From Neoceratodus forsteri (lineage: Eukaryota > Chordata > Ceratodontiformes > Ceratodontidae): a DNA stretch of 64,000 nt. The translations under genes were made by a program, and so were the position numbers. The notes below the pieces were generated by a model. It made no database searches, was not told the origin of the DNA, and saw only the letters and a list, made by a program, of their open reading frames with translations. Positions 10,430-22,369 of this stretch are shown here, piece after piece (the first letter of the stretch is position 1; the number at the start of each line of letters is the position of its first letter). The DNA lies in the NCBI GenBank assembly GCA_016271365.2, contig CM028129.1, forward strand, positions 432,518,501 to 432,582,500, given 5' to 3'.

Positions 10430-12345
10430 TCCACTTTTCATCTGTATTTTATCCATCAGCCATTGGGTTGCTATATAAAACCTCAATAATTCTCTGCATG
10501 TTAGTTAGTAATTCTCACTTCTTCAGTACTTGAAACATATACTCTATTGATTAAGTCAAGACCCTTGTTGGTGTCTAAAGCTAGTGTGAAGTAAATTTTG
10601 TTATCTTTCTGGATGTACTTTATAAGAGTCTGGACTTTTTTAATTGCAAGTGCATTAGTTCTTCCAGGAATGAAACCATTTTGGTTTGGATAGATGGAGT
10701 GGAGTAGCTCCTTTAATAATCTATTAACAATAACTTCTGCAATAATTTTGTAGTTTGAATTTAAAAGAACTATTGGTCTTTAGATTTCTATATAGTCTCT
10801 TGGTTTGGCATCTTTAGGCAGTAAAACCACTTTTTCAACCATCAACGGTAACGGAATTTCCCCTTCTCCATCCATGCATTCCAACATTATCCTCTGGATC
10901 CAGGGGGCAAGCTGATCTTTAAATACTTGATAAAACTAATTGGAGAAACCATCAGGCCCCAGACTTTTATTTCTAGGTAATGCATTAATCGTCTCATGTA
11001 TTTCTTCCACTGTGAATAGATCACTGTTGATATTCATTGCTTGTAACTTTGTGTCGGTTAGGAAGCCTTCCATTTTTTGGGTGATCTATGGAACTGTTAT
11101 TTTGATATATCTGGTTATAGTAATTTAATACAACTTATTCTATCTATTTCCATTCTGATACTTGTCTACCTTGGTTATTTTTTTAAACCTACTATTATAT
11201 TTTGTTCTTTTCTCTTTTTCAATAGGTTAGCCAACAACCTATCAGATTTGTTATCCAGCAAATACCTTTCTCTTTTTATCTTTTTGATGCTGTTCTCAAT
11301 CTCTTTATTCATTCTTCTGTGTAACTTAAGTCTGTAATCCATCCACACCTGGTAATATTTATTATGATCTTGCAAAATCAATTTGTCTGATTCTTTTAAT
11401 TTTAAATATATTTCCTTTCCTTTAGCTATTCTTGTTTTATTCAGCCATGCTTAATGAGATATGACCACACCTCTCATATTATCCCAAGTACATCCCACAG
11501 CACAGAAATAGAGTTTTGACCAGAATAATAGAAAAAAACAAAATTCCTGTATGGTATCTTTAAGTTTGTCCACAATGTTTTCTTGTTTTAATAAATCATT
11601 AGTAAGGTTTCAAATTCTCTTTTTTCAGGATGGTTGATTTCTCAGATTAATAGTCAGTTTAATTATTGCATGGTCAGTATAATGAGCAGACCTGACAGAA
11701 CTTGTTTCAGAATAAAACATGAGTGATATGGAAATCAAAATGTAATCAATTCTCCTGAAAAACTATTATTTTTCCTATAATAATGTGTATATTCATGTAA
11801 AGTCAGGTTTTTAGTTCTTCAATGATCTATCAAGTCATTAGAGTCAAGGCAATTCTCTAGTAGACGTGAAATTCTTATTATTCTTAGAAATAATAGTTGG
11901 TTTATCTAGATAAGGATTTAAGAGTGCTTTATAATCTCCCAGAAGAATATTGTTCTCTGACTGTATTTCAATTAGGCATTCTGTTATCTTGGCTAAAAAA
12001 GAACTGTAATTCTCAAATGGGGTGTATGCTAACCCAATTGTTATATTTTTATTCTCTGTTTTCCCACGTACTGGGAGACTTCTTCCCTCTTTATCTACCA
12101 ACTTCTTCAAAAACTGGAAGTTTACATGTTTCCTAATTAAAATTCTGATAACTAAATGTTTTCTTATACCTGGAGAAAAATATATATGAGAAATTCAATT
12201 TTAGTTAGTTTTTTGTTTTATTCTTACATCTAAGTGAGTTTCTTGCAACTCAGTAATGTCTGCTTTAATCTTGTTCATATATTCAGGTACTCTTGATCTT
12301 TTAATGGGAGAATTTAAACCATTAACATTGAATGACACATATTTT
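10430..12345 (-). pseudogene. L1-1 ORF2 N-terminal half: endonuclease and RT N-terminus
   Basis: ORF2 opens near 12,345 with the typical L1 endonuclease start SFNVNGLNSPIKR and ADITELQETHL. The GDFN-like motif is GDYKALLNPYLDKP (11,844-12,110). A helical basic linker lies at 11,175-11,381. The RT part on the minus strand reads GPDGFSN near 10,950, NSNYKIIAEVIVNRLL and NQNGFIPGR near 10,650-10,760, and LYSNPMADG near 10,470. It stops at 10,430 where SINE-A begins and continues at 2,799. Several stops and frameshifts make it inactive. Confidence 0.82.
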
Positions 12346-12862
12346 AAAAATATATGTGTGCTACTCATGTTTCCACAAAATTAAAGCAAAAGGGAGGAAG
12401 CAATATTACCCCATCTTAACCAAACCCAAATCTTCCCCTCTAGGAAGTGCCCCAACCCAACCAAAGATAGCCCCTTCCCCCATCCGAGTCATGACAATTT
12501 GCACAAACCTATTTGAAGAAAAAAGCAAGAACAACCCCCATACAGTCCAATCAAGCTGCAAGCCAACTTATTTTATTTGATCCCCCCAGCTCCTTGGTCA
12601 TCTCCTGCAACTGAACTGTTAGATTATTACTTGGGTCCCCTGGAAGAAAAGGAAAGGAAAAAAACTATTAAAATTCTTATCAAATTTCAGAGACCCATGA
12701 TAAGAATGCAGGTCTTAGTCATACAGCATGATCATGTCCTTAAATCTCTAACTTTGTAAATAGGCCTGGCGGTCTCATTTTTAAGTTTCCACAGCATCTG
12801 TCAAATTATCAAATATCAAACTTTGTCCATCCAATATCACCTTCAACCTTGCTGTCAAAAAA
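12346..12862 (-). other. L1-1 inter-ORF spacer
   Basis: This stretch lies between the ORF2 start and the ORF1 end of L1-1 and shows no conserved protein motif on either strand. It is longer than the usual L1 spacer, so part of it may be unrecognised inserted sequence. Confidence 0.4.
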
Positions 12863-13097
12863 AATGAGGCAATGTAGTGCAGTGGTTTAAGGCTCTGAGT
12901 TGAAAACCTGGAGACCTGGGTTTGAATCCTATAGTCCCCACTTGCATACTGTGTGACCCTGTGCAAGTCACTTAACTTCCCTGTGCTCCCAGGTTTGCAC
13001 CTGTAAACAAGATTTCAGCTTAGTGTGTCTTACCTGGTTAAATAATTGGAAAAAAAATAATGTTGATAAGGAGTGTGTCTCTCCTGGTAAAAGAAAA
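12863..13097 (+). mobile_element. CORE-SINE (MIR-like) with an L2/Rex1-type LINE tail
   Basis: The tRNA-like head has an A-box region GTAGTGCAGTGGTTTAAGGC and the B box GGGTTTGAATCC. The core TGTGTGACCCTGTGCAAGTC, then ACTTAAC, is the domain shared by MIR and other CORE-SINEs. The tail, TTTCAGCTTAGTGTGTCTTACCTGG then TTAAATAA, matches the 3' end of the LINE at 26,940-27,010. A second tail-like stretch, GTGTGTCTCTCCTGGTAAA, follows near 13,070, so the tail may be duplicated. It lies at the ORF1/ORF2 border of L1-1. Confidence 0.8.
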
Positions 13098-13882
13098 AGC
13101 ATCATAGATTTGATTCCTTTTGTCTATACTTTGTTTCTAATTGCTTTGATATTTTTCCTTTGAGAAACTAAATCAGGAGGTAAGTTGTGGTAAATAGACA
13201 TGAAGGAGCCCATTATTTGAAGCTGTTTTTTCTTGTACACCTGTGCCATTAATCTGTCTTTATCCTCAGACCTCAAGAAATTGACAATAATAGGTCTTGG
13301 ACGTCTTCCCTCATCAGGTCTCAGTCTTGTTGCTCTGTGAATCCTGTCGACCTCAATTTTAGTATTTTCTGTGTCTAAGCATGTGGCTGCTATTTTGTTG
13401 AATGAACTTCTCAGTGTGGGGTGAGCATCCCATTTTTCTGGGGCTCCTATAATTCTTATATTTTTTCTGCATGCTCTTATTTCAAAATCGAGTATTTTAG
13501 AATGGTATTCTTTCTGTACTGAGTTCAACTGCTGAATTTGCCTGCACATTGGAGTAGTTTGATTTTCCAGATTGGCTATGCATTGTTGGGAATTAGCTGT
13601 TTTTTAATAGACTGGTTCTCCACTGTCAGTACATTCAGAGTGCTCTGAAGACTATCCACTTTCTTCCCCAAGTCTGTAATGGTATTGAGTTTCTTATTAA
13701 TAGTAGCAATTTCTTTCAAAATCAAATCAGTCCAGGAAGGCATTTCAGAATCCACCTCAGGTATTTCTTCTTCCTCCTCACTACTAAAATCAGAATAAAT
13801 ATCTTCTTGATCATTATCGTTTGAAACTACAGGGACAGTAGCCAAGAGAATGGGAGAAACTTTTGATATACTAATGCGGCTG
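13098..13882 (-). pseudogene. L1-1 ORF1, C-terminal part: coiled coil + RRM + CTD
   Basis: The minus strand encodes an acidic N-terminal segment (DIYSDFSSEEEEEI), then a coiled coil with heptads (EIATINKKLNTITDLGKKVD, 13,576-13,845). The L1 ORF1p nucleic-acid-binding half follows: CRKNIRIIGAPE, KIEVDRIHRATR and RPRPIIVNFLRSEDKDRL (13,124-13,549). This protein family forms trimers that coat L1 RNA. One frameshift near 13,560 separates the two halves. The N-terminus lies beyond the CR1-2 insertion, at 16.6-17.26 kb. Confidence 0.85.
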
Positions 13883-16583
13883 CATAAGCGGGGGTAGAAA
13901 AGGAGGAGGAGGGGTGGCCCTGTACTTTAGGGAGGGTATAAAGGCAATGGAGGTACTGGGTAGACAAGTGGAGGCTGAGGCACTGTGAGTCACCCCTGAG
14001 CCAGGCAATGGCACAGCAATCCAAGCAGGGGTGATCTACAGGCCTCCAGCACAGGGGAAGGAGTTGGATAGAGATCTAGGGGATCAAATTCATGCAATAG
14101 CAGCAAAAGGTGAAGTATTACTGCTGGGTGATTTTAATATCCCAGACATGGACTGAGCCATCCAAGCAGCTGCTTCAACCAGGAGCAGAGACATCCTGGA
14201 TTCCCTACAGGGGGCAGGCCTAAGACAGCTAGTGATCGCTCCCACCAGAGAAAGGGTGATTTTGGACCTAGTACTGACCAATGGGGACAGAATTACAGAT
14301 GTCCAGGTGGAAGGTCATCTGGGGTACAGTAACCATCACATAGTGTGGTTTAGCATAGGGACCATGACACAATCTAGTCACACGAAGGCAACAGTCTTAG
14401 ATTTTAGGAGGGTGGTTTTTGCTAAAATGGGGAGTTGTATCAAAGAGGCATTGGTGAGAAGGGAGACAGAAGGAGTTGAGGAGCAGTGGTAACAACTAAA
14501 GGGAGCCATAGAAGAGGTGACAAGCCAATGCTTCAGGTAGGTAAATAAGGGCAAGAGAAGAAGGAAACCAAAGTGGTTCTTGAGAGAGTTGGCAGACAAG
14601 GTAAGGGACAAAAGGGCAGGTTTTAGTAAATATAAGGAGACTCAAAGGGAGGAGGACAAGGAGATGTATCTAAGGAATCAAAGGGTAGCAGGGAAGGCTG
14701 TTAGAGAAAAGGCACAGTTAGAAGAAAGATTAGCACAGACTGTGAAGAAAGGGGACAAGGCATTCGACAGGTACATTAGCAAAAGAAAGAAGAATGGGGA
14801 GGATTGTAAGGCTGAAAGGGGATACAGGGCAGTGTAAGGAGGGAGACATGGAAAAGGTGAAAATACTGTTCAGTATTCACTACAGAGGGGGAGGCTCAGG
14901 GACCATAGCTGGGTAACAGACATGAAGGGGGGGAGAGGTAAACATAAGTCCATTCACAGTGGAGAGAGTCCTGGAGGAGCTCGCAAAACTGAAGGTGGAC
15001 ATAGCAATGGGGCCAGATGGTATACACCCAAGGATATTAAGAGAGCTGTGAAGAGAGCTAGCGGTGCCTCTGACAGCACTGTTCATGGAGTCACTCAACA
15101 CAGGACTGGTTCCAGAGGACTGGAAGAGGGCACATGTAGTCCCTCTACACAAAAGTGGTAGTAGTAGGGAGGAGGCAGGGAACAATAGGCCGGTAAGCCT
15201 CACCTCAGTAGTGGGTAAGATCATGGAGGCACTGCTTAAAGAAAGAATAGTGGCACACTTGCAATCCAGCCATGCCCAGGATCTGAGGCACATGGATTCA
15301 TAGCAAGAAGGTCTTGTCAAATGAATCTGATAGATTTTTTTGACTGGGTGACAAGGGAAGTAAATTGGAGGCATGGTAGATGTCACCTATCTTGATTTCA
15401 GCAAATCCTTTGACACCATCCCACATAAAAGGCCAGCCAACAAAATGAATAGTCTGGGTATGAGACACAAGATGGTAAACTGGGTTAGGAACTGGCTAAC
15501 AGACAGGAGGCAGAGGGTGGTGGTAAATGGGTTCCAATCAGGGCAGAGGGGGGTGACCAGTGAGGTACTTCAGGGATCAGTCCTTGGACCAGTCCTGTTT
15601 AATGTCTTCATTAGTGACATTGTGGTAGGACTGGAGGGAAAGGTCTGACTGTTTGCAGATGACACCAAGGTCTGCAACAGGGTGGATACTCCAGACAGGG
15701 TGGAGAGAATGAGAAGGGGTCTGTAGAAGCTTGAAAAATGGTCTGAAGTGTGGCAACTAAGGTTCAATTCCAAGAACTGCAAAATAATGCACCTGGGAAG
15801 AGGGAACGCTGCAGTGAGTTACAGGATGGGAGGGAGTTGCTGACTATCACCAAAGAAGAAAGGGACCAGGGGGTTATCACTTCTGATGACCTAAAAGTGT
15901 CTAAGCAGAGTACAAGTGCTGCAGGGAGGGCCAGTGGCATGCTGGGGTATGTTGGCAGAGATATCACTAGCAGAAGGTGGGAGGTGGTGATGCCATCATA
16001 TAAGACACTGGTAAGGCCTCACCTAGAGTACTGTGTGCAATTCTGGAGGCAGCACCTTTGTAAGGACATTGACAGTCTGGAGGCAGTCCAGAGAAGGGTG
16101 ACTAAGATGGTACAGGGTTTGCATCAGAAAGCATATGAGAAGAGACTAAAGGACCTCAATATGTGCTCGCTGGAGGAGAGAAGGGATTGTGAGGACATGA
16201 TAGAAACATTCAAGTATCTATAGGACATTAACAAGGTGCAGGGGGGAGACATCTTCCAATATAAGAGACGTACAAGAATGCAGGGGCATGATATGAAATT
16301 GGAATGTGGCAGGCTGAAGGGAAATGTGAGGAAGTTTTTTCTTCACAGAGACCAGGGTGGTGGACATATGGAATAGACTGCCACAGGAGGTGATGGGGCG
16401 AGCACAGTGGAGAGTTTTAAACATGCATGGGACAGGCATAAGGGTACCTTAGAGGTGGGAAGGAGGGGTGAAAAGCCATTGACCAGGTAGGGTCAGAGGC
16501 CACAGTCTAGTGTAGGGCTTTTGGGCAGATTGGATGGTGGTCCTTATCTGCTGACAATTTCTAAGTTTCTCTGTTTCTACTTT
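13883..16583 (+). mobile_element. CR1 LINE (CR1-2), 5' truncated, inserted in L1-1 ORF1
   Basis: It starts inside the endonuclease (KGGGGVALYFREG, GVIYRPPAQGKE, LLGDFNIPDMD) and continues through the EN C-terminus (GYSNHHIVWF), linker and RT. RT motifs are [32 protein letters not shown] and LFADDTK (15,373-15,670). The C-terminal motif [12 protein letters not shown] and an [16 protein letters not shown] block lie at 15,750-16,223. The 3' UTR ends with the CR1 block GGTCCTTATCTGC and imperfect TTTCTNTG repeats. Stops and frameshifts make it dead. No clear target duplication is seen, which is common for CR1. Confidence 0.88.
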
Positions 16584-17893
16584 GCTCCTGAACTTGAACT
16601 TTCACTCTTTGAGCATGAATCAAGACCCCTTGTGCACCATAAGTGCTTCCTGAGACCTTCCCCCAGTCAGTTTACTTTCTCCCGAGGCATACCCATCTAA
16701 TTTACTCTTTGTGTGTGTTTTTAGTACAGTAGTTACTGAAGTCAGTTGTGCCACCAATGATGAATTCAGCAAAACTTCACTAAATTGCTGTTCTTGTGAC
16801 ATACGAGTGAATTCTGTACAATTATTGTCAGGAGTGGTCAGGAGGTTTAAGTTACTCTCATTCTGTGTTATAGGGGCTAATGTAGTGGGGAGGGGAGGGG
16901 GGTGGAGAAAAATATCAGTTCTGAACCTGAAGTGCCTTTTCTAATGTTAATTCTCTCTGTCTCTAGACACAACTTTTCAATTGGAGCAGAATCACTGTTA
17001 CTTGATGGGGATTCTAAAACTTTCTCTCCATGGGATACCTTAGGTGTGGACTCAGGCTTACTTGTTGTTTTTCTGCTCCATCTCAGGCCCATTTAAAATG
17101 TTATAAATATCATCCTGACTATTTATTTCTTGAATATGTTGCTATCTTTGCTGACAGAATTAGAATTAAGTGGTTTAGTCAGAATTTTATGTAAATGCTG
17201 GTGCACATTGAAAGACTGGAAAACTTCTCCAACAGGAGCAGTACTTGCCTCTGCCATCTTTTCTCCTTCCTTAGAGCCCTGAGTTCTGCAAGAAAATGTT
17301 ATTGCTCTCCTTGATGACTAGACCTGGGATTAAGTTATTTTTCTTCAAGGTGATTACCATGAAGACATTTCAAGATTTTTCTGTTATTACCAGTTTTGGA
17401 TTTATAGCCTGGATGCCGTCCTGGCAGAGTCGATGTCGATTCAGAGGATGGACCCACTCCCAAAACATTCAGTCCATGATCTTTGATTGTGGCCCCTTCA
17501 TTTAATTCACCTGATATTTGACTTAACTCTATCTGTTTTGCCAAGACCAGGGCTTCTCTATTTTTTAAAGCTGTCTCCAGGGCACCATACTCAGTACGAA
17601 TGAGCTTCGACTTGAAATTTTGCTGGGTTGCTTTTCATAAGTGCATCAGAGTTTATTTAGTCACTTTACTTGCATTCTTGCTTGACAAACTCTTTTTTTA
17701 TTCTTTTTTGGGTGTCATTATACTGAAAGCTAGAAAGGCCTTCCTTTGCTTTTTCCAAATAACTGTTTCACAATTAGAACAAACTATTTCAAACATGTGG
17801 CATAACTTGATTCTTTGTAAGATGGCCTGATAAAAAATGTTACACGGAGTGGTAAGGTTGCTGCTTCACCTGCAAGTCAGCCATCTACCATCT
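16584..17893 (-). pseudogene. L1-1 5' UTR and N-terminal part of ORF1
   Basis: The 5' end near 17,893 reads ACAAGATGGTAGATGGCTG on the minus strand, close to the AAGATGGC-type start of vertebrate L1s and to L1-2 at 44,958. A candidate ORF1 start is the ATG at 17,258 (MAEASTAPVGEVFQSF). Weak, frameshifted low-complexity coding follows (SQDDIYNIL, SQEQQFSEVLLNSSLVAQL). A segment at 17,335-17,620 has coiled-coil character (TEYGALETALKNREALVLAK) but lies upstream of the proposed start, so the true start could be earlier. Homology of this N-terminus to the rest of ORF1 rests on position. Confidence 0.55.
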
Positions 17894-18640
17894 TGTACCA
17901 CTTGTAGGCAGGATATGTCCAGTATTTAATTTGTACTTTTTAATTCCCAATTCTCCATCCAACTGATTTACCCCTATGTTTGTTTTTATCTGAGTTCTTC
18001 CGTATTGGTGAAGAACCTTATATATTACTATTATAAACCAAACATTTGTTGACCTGAAAACAGCATTGGCTTGCATTTTTTACTATCACCCTTTTTGTTA
18101 TTTCTTCTTAACAACAATTCTCTCCCGTTTTTAGCTTTGAGTTTCAGTTTTTCTAGATTAATTAAATCACTATCGCCTTTGTTAAAGATAATGATGGTTT
18201 GATTTAAATTATTCGATAGATACAATCTTCTAAAGTTAGGTATCTTCAGCCTCCCTTTTTCTAATGACATTTCTAGTTTTCCAGGCTTATTCTTTGTCTT
18301 TTGATTCCCATAACATATTTCTAATAATTTTTTATCAATTTGAACAAACTATTTTCTGGGACTGGTAATGGTAACATTCTGACTAGGTCATACTCAATGA
18401 TGCCCAAAACATTTTGATACAATTAAAAGTACCAGTCAATAATAGTTTTAATATTTCCAAGTCATTATTTTAATTTTCCACTAAGAACTTTCTTATAATT
18501 CTGTGCTACTTTTTCTAAAAATCCTATGATAACACCAAGGTATTTTAGTTCTTCTTCAGCCAGTCACATTTTAGCTTATCAAATGTTCCTCTTTTACTAT
18601 TTTTTAAATATTGTGAGCACCTCAAAATGTGTCTGCTTTA
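17894..18640 (-). pseudogene. L1-3 ORF2 remnant: RT thumb and following region
   Basis: The minus strand encodes, in several frames, GNIKTIIDWYF, IIEYDLVRMLPLPVPE and KGRLKIPNFRRLYLSNNLNQ. These match the L1 blocks after the RT active site (W..L..S.LG.I...KM.ILP and GG...PNF..YYLA). It ends exactly where the 5' end of L1-1 starts, so L1-1 inserted into it. The upstream RT part is at 19,054-19,145 and 44,966-47,735, on the other side of L1-2. Confidence 0.65.
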
Positions 18641-18644
18641 TACT

Positions 18645-19052
18645 TTATTTCAGGTTGCACCTGGAAATGAGCTTTAGCTCAGTATGCCTTTCCCAGTTAC
18701 CACTACCTACTAGAGCTTAATCAATGCACCTGTAACCGCTGATTTCTCAAGAGCTCGCCCTTAGCTAACTTAGCTGCATGACTGCAAGAACCACAAATTG
18801 TCTAGTTTGCTGTACCACCGACACCACTTATTAGTATTAAGCGTGCTAACAATTGTCAAGAATTTGTTATATGTATGATTGTAATGTACCTTTGTTATTC
18901 ACATTTTGTGTACTACCTTGTTATTCTGTTACTATGCTTTTCTTGTACTACCTGTAATTAATTCCGGGTCACCCCTGAAAAAGGGACCACCTGTTGGACC
19001 CAGTGGGCCTACGTGGTTATCAAAATTGAATGAATAAACAAATAAATTATCC
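18645..19052 (+). mobile_element. LINE 3'-end fragments (two tail types)
   Basis: At 18,655-18,700 there is a tail with a small hairpin, GGAAATGAGCTTTAGCTCAG, followed by TATGCCTTTCCCAGTTA. It is the same type as the LINE tail at 26,950. At 18,965-19,050 a second tail, CACCCCTGAAAAAGGGACC with CCCAGTGGGCC and AATGAATAAA, equals the tail of SINE-A. The 18,725-18,960 stretch looks like its 3' UTR and holds no ORF. Together they interrupt L1-3. Confidence 0.6.
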
Positions 19053-19145
19053 TGATAAGGTAGAGTACTCTTCAATAGCCATCATAGGTTTGGAATGAAC
19101 TCATCTGGAGATGATGTCATTAAAATTTAATCATAAAAGAGTGAT

Positions 19146-22100
19146 TTGTTTTTTTTTGGGGGGGTGAGGCAGTGGTTTATTACCCTTCTTTTCTTTTGAG
19201 GGAGATATTAGCCAATCCTCATGTTCCCAAGTATGTTTTGGGGCCAAAATCCCTGGCTGAGACATCAAAATCTGTGTTATTTTAACTTTGATTTTGACTT
19301 TAACTTGAAGGGAGCTAGGGAGTCCTCCAATACTCATATCTGATCAGGAAATGCAAAAAAAGGTTCCCATATGAGATCAAAATGTAGTTTTTCCCCTTCT
19401 TGTAGGTAAAAAAAAAATTCTTTCTAGATTTGCAACGTCTACTAGCAACCTGATCCAACTTTTAATATGAGGTGGGTTATGAGCTTGCCAATGTTGTAAA
19501 ATCAGTTTTTTAGCATTTATTAGAGCTAAGCTGAGGAATTTAAATATTTCCTTATTCTGATTACCTTGAGTCAAAAAAATCACTAAACAGTAGAATACCT
19601 GGATCAAAGGGGGCATGCAACCCTCCTACTGTGCCTATTATCGTTCTAATAGTAGTCCAGAATTTTTTGTTTGTTTGTTTTTTTCATTTACACTGGGCAC
19701 ATAATAAACATGTCATAGTGAGCTCACTGTGTCTGCATGCCTAGGACATGTACCTAACAGATTATTATTAAATTTATGATGTTTAGCTTGAGAGTGCTAT
19801 ATACTATGGAAAATATGTAAATTGAATTTGTTTAAGCTTATTATTTTTTGAGGCCTCCATGATTGTTGACATAATTGTTGCCCGCTGCTGTTTGGTTAAG
19901 TTAAACTCAAAATCTTTTTGCCAAGCTTTCTGAAGATTAGTTAGGGAACTGTTTTCTTTTGTTCAAAAACTTTGTATATTTTGCCTTTACATTTTTTGTT
20001 TGAGGTTTTGTCAACCAAGATCTTTTCTATTAGTGAGAGTGATAAATCCTTAAAATTTCCTACTTTTTCCAAATGAAATCTCTTACTTGGAGAAATGCCA
20101 GGTGTGATGCTTGGCCAGCTGGTTATGATTATTATATGATATTGGTATTATAAATAAATGGTCAGTGTATGAAATGTCAGCTATGAGATTTGGCCCTTTA
20201 AATTACAAGGTGTCAGCAGCTGAAACCACAGGATGTAATTAAAACTACCTACCTTCCAGTGGGCATTTTATACCTTTTATGACATGTTCAGGATTTTGAA
20301 ATAGAAACAAAATCTAAAGTTTGTGATGTCAGGAAAGAAAGGGTAACTTGGCTGTTCTTGTCAAGTTTAACACCTAAATGACAAATGCTGGGATTGCTAA
20401 GTTCAAAGGAAAAATAGTTAATAGTTAATTAAGGATTATATATAGGAAATGTCTTTTTTTTTCCTTCTGATATCACATTATTAACATACCTACTGGTAGG
20501 AAATCATGTTTGTAATTTTATATTCAAAAAGGAGGAGGAGCTAGATGACTCATAGAAGCCATGTGGAGACACAGAGTTTAAACTGATACTTGTGTCTGAA
20601 ATGTATGTCATATTATTTTGGGACTCTGAGAGAAACAATTCTCTGATCTAACTAAAAGCACTGCCTGAGGTAATACCTTAGATAGCAAAAATCTAAATGT
20701 ATTGTGGTAGGAGTTTTGCTTTATAATTTCCCTTGTTCTTTTATGCGATTGTGAGTGCTTTGATATATTGTTCTGTGTTTACCTTTTTTTCATATTTTTA
20801 TAATTTTTAGTAAAGAGCCTTTTCTTTGAAAGACTGCCTGGGTGTCTGTTAGTTCTTTTTGCATGTGACATATAGGTGGTTAAGTCTGAAAACTGTTCAA
20901 CAGCTTGGTGGTGTTACTAAGCTTGGTAAAAAGTAAAAATATACCTAAGGTCTCTTATAGAGTTTTAAGGGTTCATTTTGGATACCTGGTTAGGTGCCCT
21001 TAGGCAAAAGATATATTGCATCCCCCCGAAGAGAATATTACCTGAGCGTGTACATTTGGGTACACTAGCATAAGGTTCACAGTTTAAATGCCACCAGAAC
21101 TTGAGACTAAAGGTGATTCGGACCCAAAAGCAGATAGGCAGGTTACCTTGTCTGTTACCTGTTCACACTATTGCACTCTAAGGTTGGCACTGTGGGAGCA
21201 GAGGGCCTGACCTGCAGATTGCATTTGTGACACCAGGTAATGCCCATGTTCATGATCATGCTGACTTTTAAACTCTAGGAATAAAAAAAAGGCCATTTAA
21301 GTGTCCCAGTTGGTGCACCCTTTTCATCCAATTTATGAAAAAAGATATTATTTTTGGTAGTCAGGATTTTGTTAATAAATTTGATATACATAAATGGAGA
21401 TACTTCTGCTCTCCAGTCTAAGATAGAATGGGATTCTTCCCGTATCATGGCTGACAATTCTGTGATGGATAAACAAGAATTAAATTAATTATTATTTATA
21501 AGGTCCAGATGTAGGGCTCCAGAAAGATCTTTAGATGGGGATGAATTCCTTTCTATCGCTACCCAATTAGGTGCTTTATCTGATTTTAAACCTTTTGCTG
21601 ACTTGTTCAGTTTGGGCCACAAAATAGTACCAGTGCAGGTTTGGGAGTCCCAAGACTGCTTTCTCTGTTGATGCATATAAATTTTGAAGAGAAAGCCTTG
21701 GTTTTTTGTCCTGCCTTATAAAAGTTCTGCTTCTTCCCTCTAGTTTACAGAAATGTTTTGTTTGTTTGTTTGTCTTTTTATAATCCAGATAAGGAAGATT
21801 TGAAAGAGCAATAACAGTCTTGGCAGGATAGTCTTTTTCATTATGTTTACCTGGCCCATGAGAGTTAGTGGCAGCAATATTCATTTATTTAAATCATTAT
21901 CATTTGTTTCTGAGAACAGTTTGCAATTCAGTTTAAATAGTTTGGATCTATTTTGTGAGATTATTACCCCCTAGGTATCCTGATTTAGTACATATGGGTA
22001 TATTATTGTGAAAGAAAGTCATTTTGATTAGAAAAATATTTGCAAATCGGGAGTATATCTGTTTTAGCCCAATGCATCTCATATCCTGAAGCCTCAGAGA

Positions 22101-22365
22101 AATTTGCTACTAATTTGAATAGAGATTTTATAGAGGCTGGGGTGCCATTCAAATAAAGACATCATCAGCATATAGAGATATTATATGTTTTTTACCATTA
22201 ATTACAAAACCCTTTATTTCATTACTTTGCCTAACTGGTTGTGCAAAAGGCTCCATAAACATGGCAAAAAGGAGCAGAGAGAGAGAATATACTTGCCTAG
22301 TACCTCTCCACAATTCAATAGAAGTTTTTCAAGTTTCAGTTGTCACAACTTTGTGAATGAAAGCT
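19146..22365 (-). pseudogene. L1-2 ORF2 C-terminal half, split by a solo LTR
   Basis: Starting at the high end, the minus strand encodes the RT motifs RGTRQVYSLSLLLFA (decayed RQGCPLSPLLFA), IKGFVINGKKHIISLYADDV, then the thumb (LSLQNLYASTEKAV, VLGLPNLHWYYFVAQ at 21,576-21,884). Next come KDFEFNLTKQQRATIM near 19,900 and the tail FLSLALINAKKLILQHWQAH (19,377-19,616). The solo LTR at 20,103-21,232 splits it; removing that LTR with one CCAGG copy joins GITW to HFSK in frame. Multiple stops make it inactive. Confidence 0.8.
20103..21232. mobile_element. Solo LTR (1,130 bp) in L1-2
   Basis: The segment starts TGTGATGC and ends TTGTGACA, so it has TG...CA ends and a TGT/ACA terminal inverted pair. 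It is flanked by a 5-bp duplication CCAGG (20,098-20,102 and 21,233-21,237). Excision restores the L1-2 frame. No gag, pol or env frame is present, so it is a recombined solo LTR or a lone insertion. The superfamily (Gypsy or endogenous retrovirus) and the orientation cannot be settled from this sequence. Confidence 0.65.
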
Positions 22366-22369
22366 TATA

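Larger units (their letters stand above)
936..17893 (-). mobile_element. L1-1: near full-length L1 retrotransposon, interrupted by nested insertions
   Basis: A single minus-strand L1 can be traced: 5' UTR (17,259-17,893, starting with the L1-like ACAAGATGG), ORF1 (16.6-17.26 kb and 13.1-13.88 kb), inter-ORF spacer, ORF2 endonuclease and RT (12,345-10,430) and RT C-terminus (2,799-1,180). Inserts are a CR1 (13,883-16,583), a CORE-SINE (12,863-13,097) and the SINE/Tx1/Rex1-like stack (2,804-10,425). After subtracting inserts the element is about 6.3 kb, normal for L1. The strongest support is the RT: the motif SGV ends at 10,429 and RQ plus the rest of the GCPLSP-like region starts at 2,800. 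No poly(A) tail is visible at the left end, where CR1-1 lies. Confidence 0.82.
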
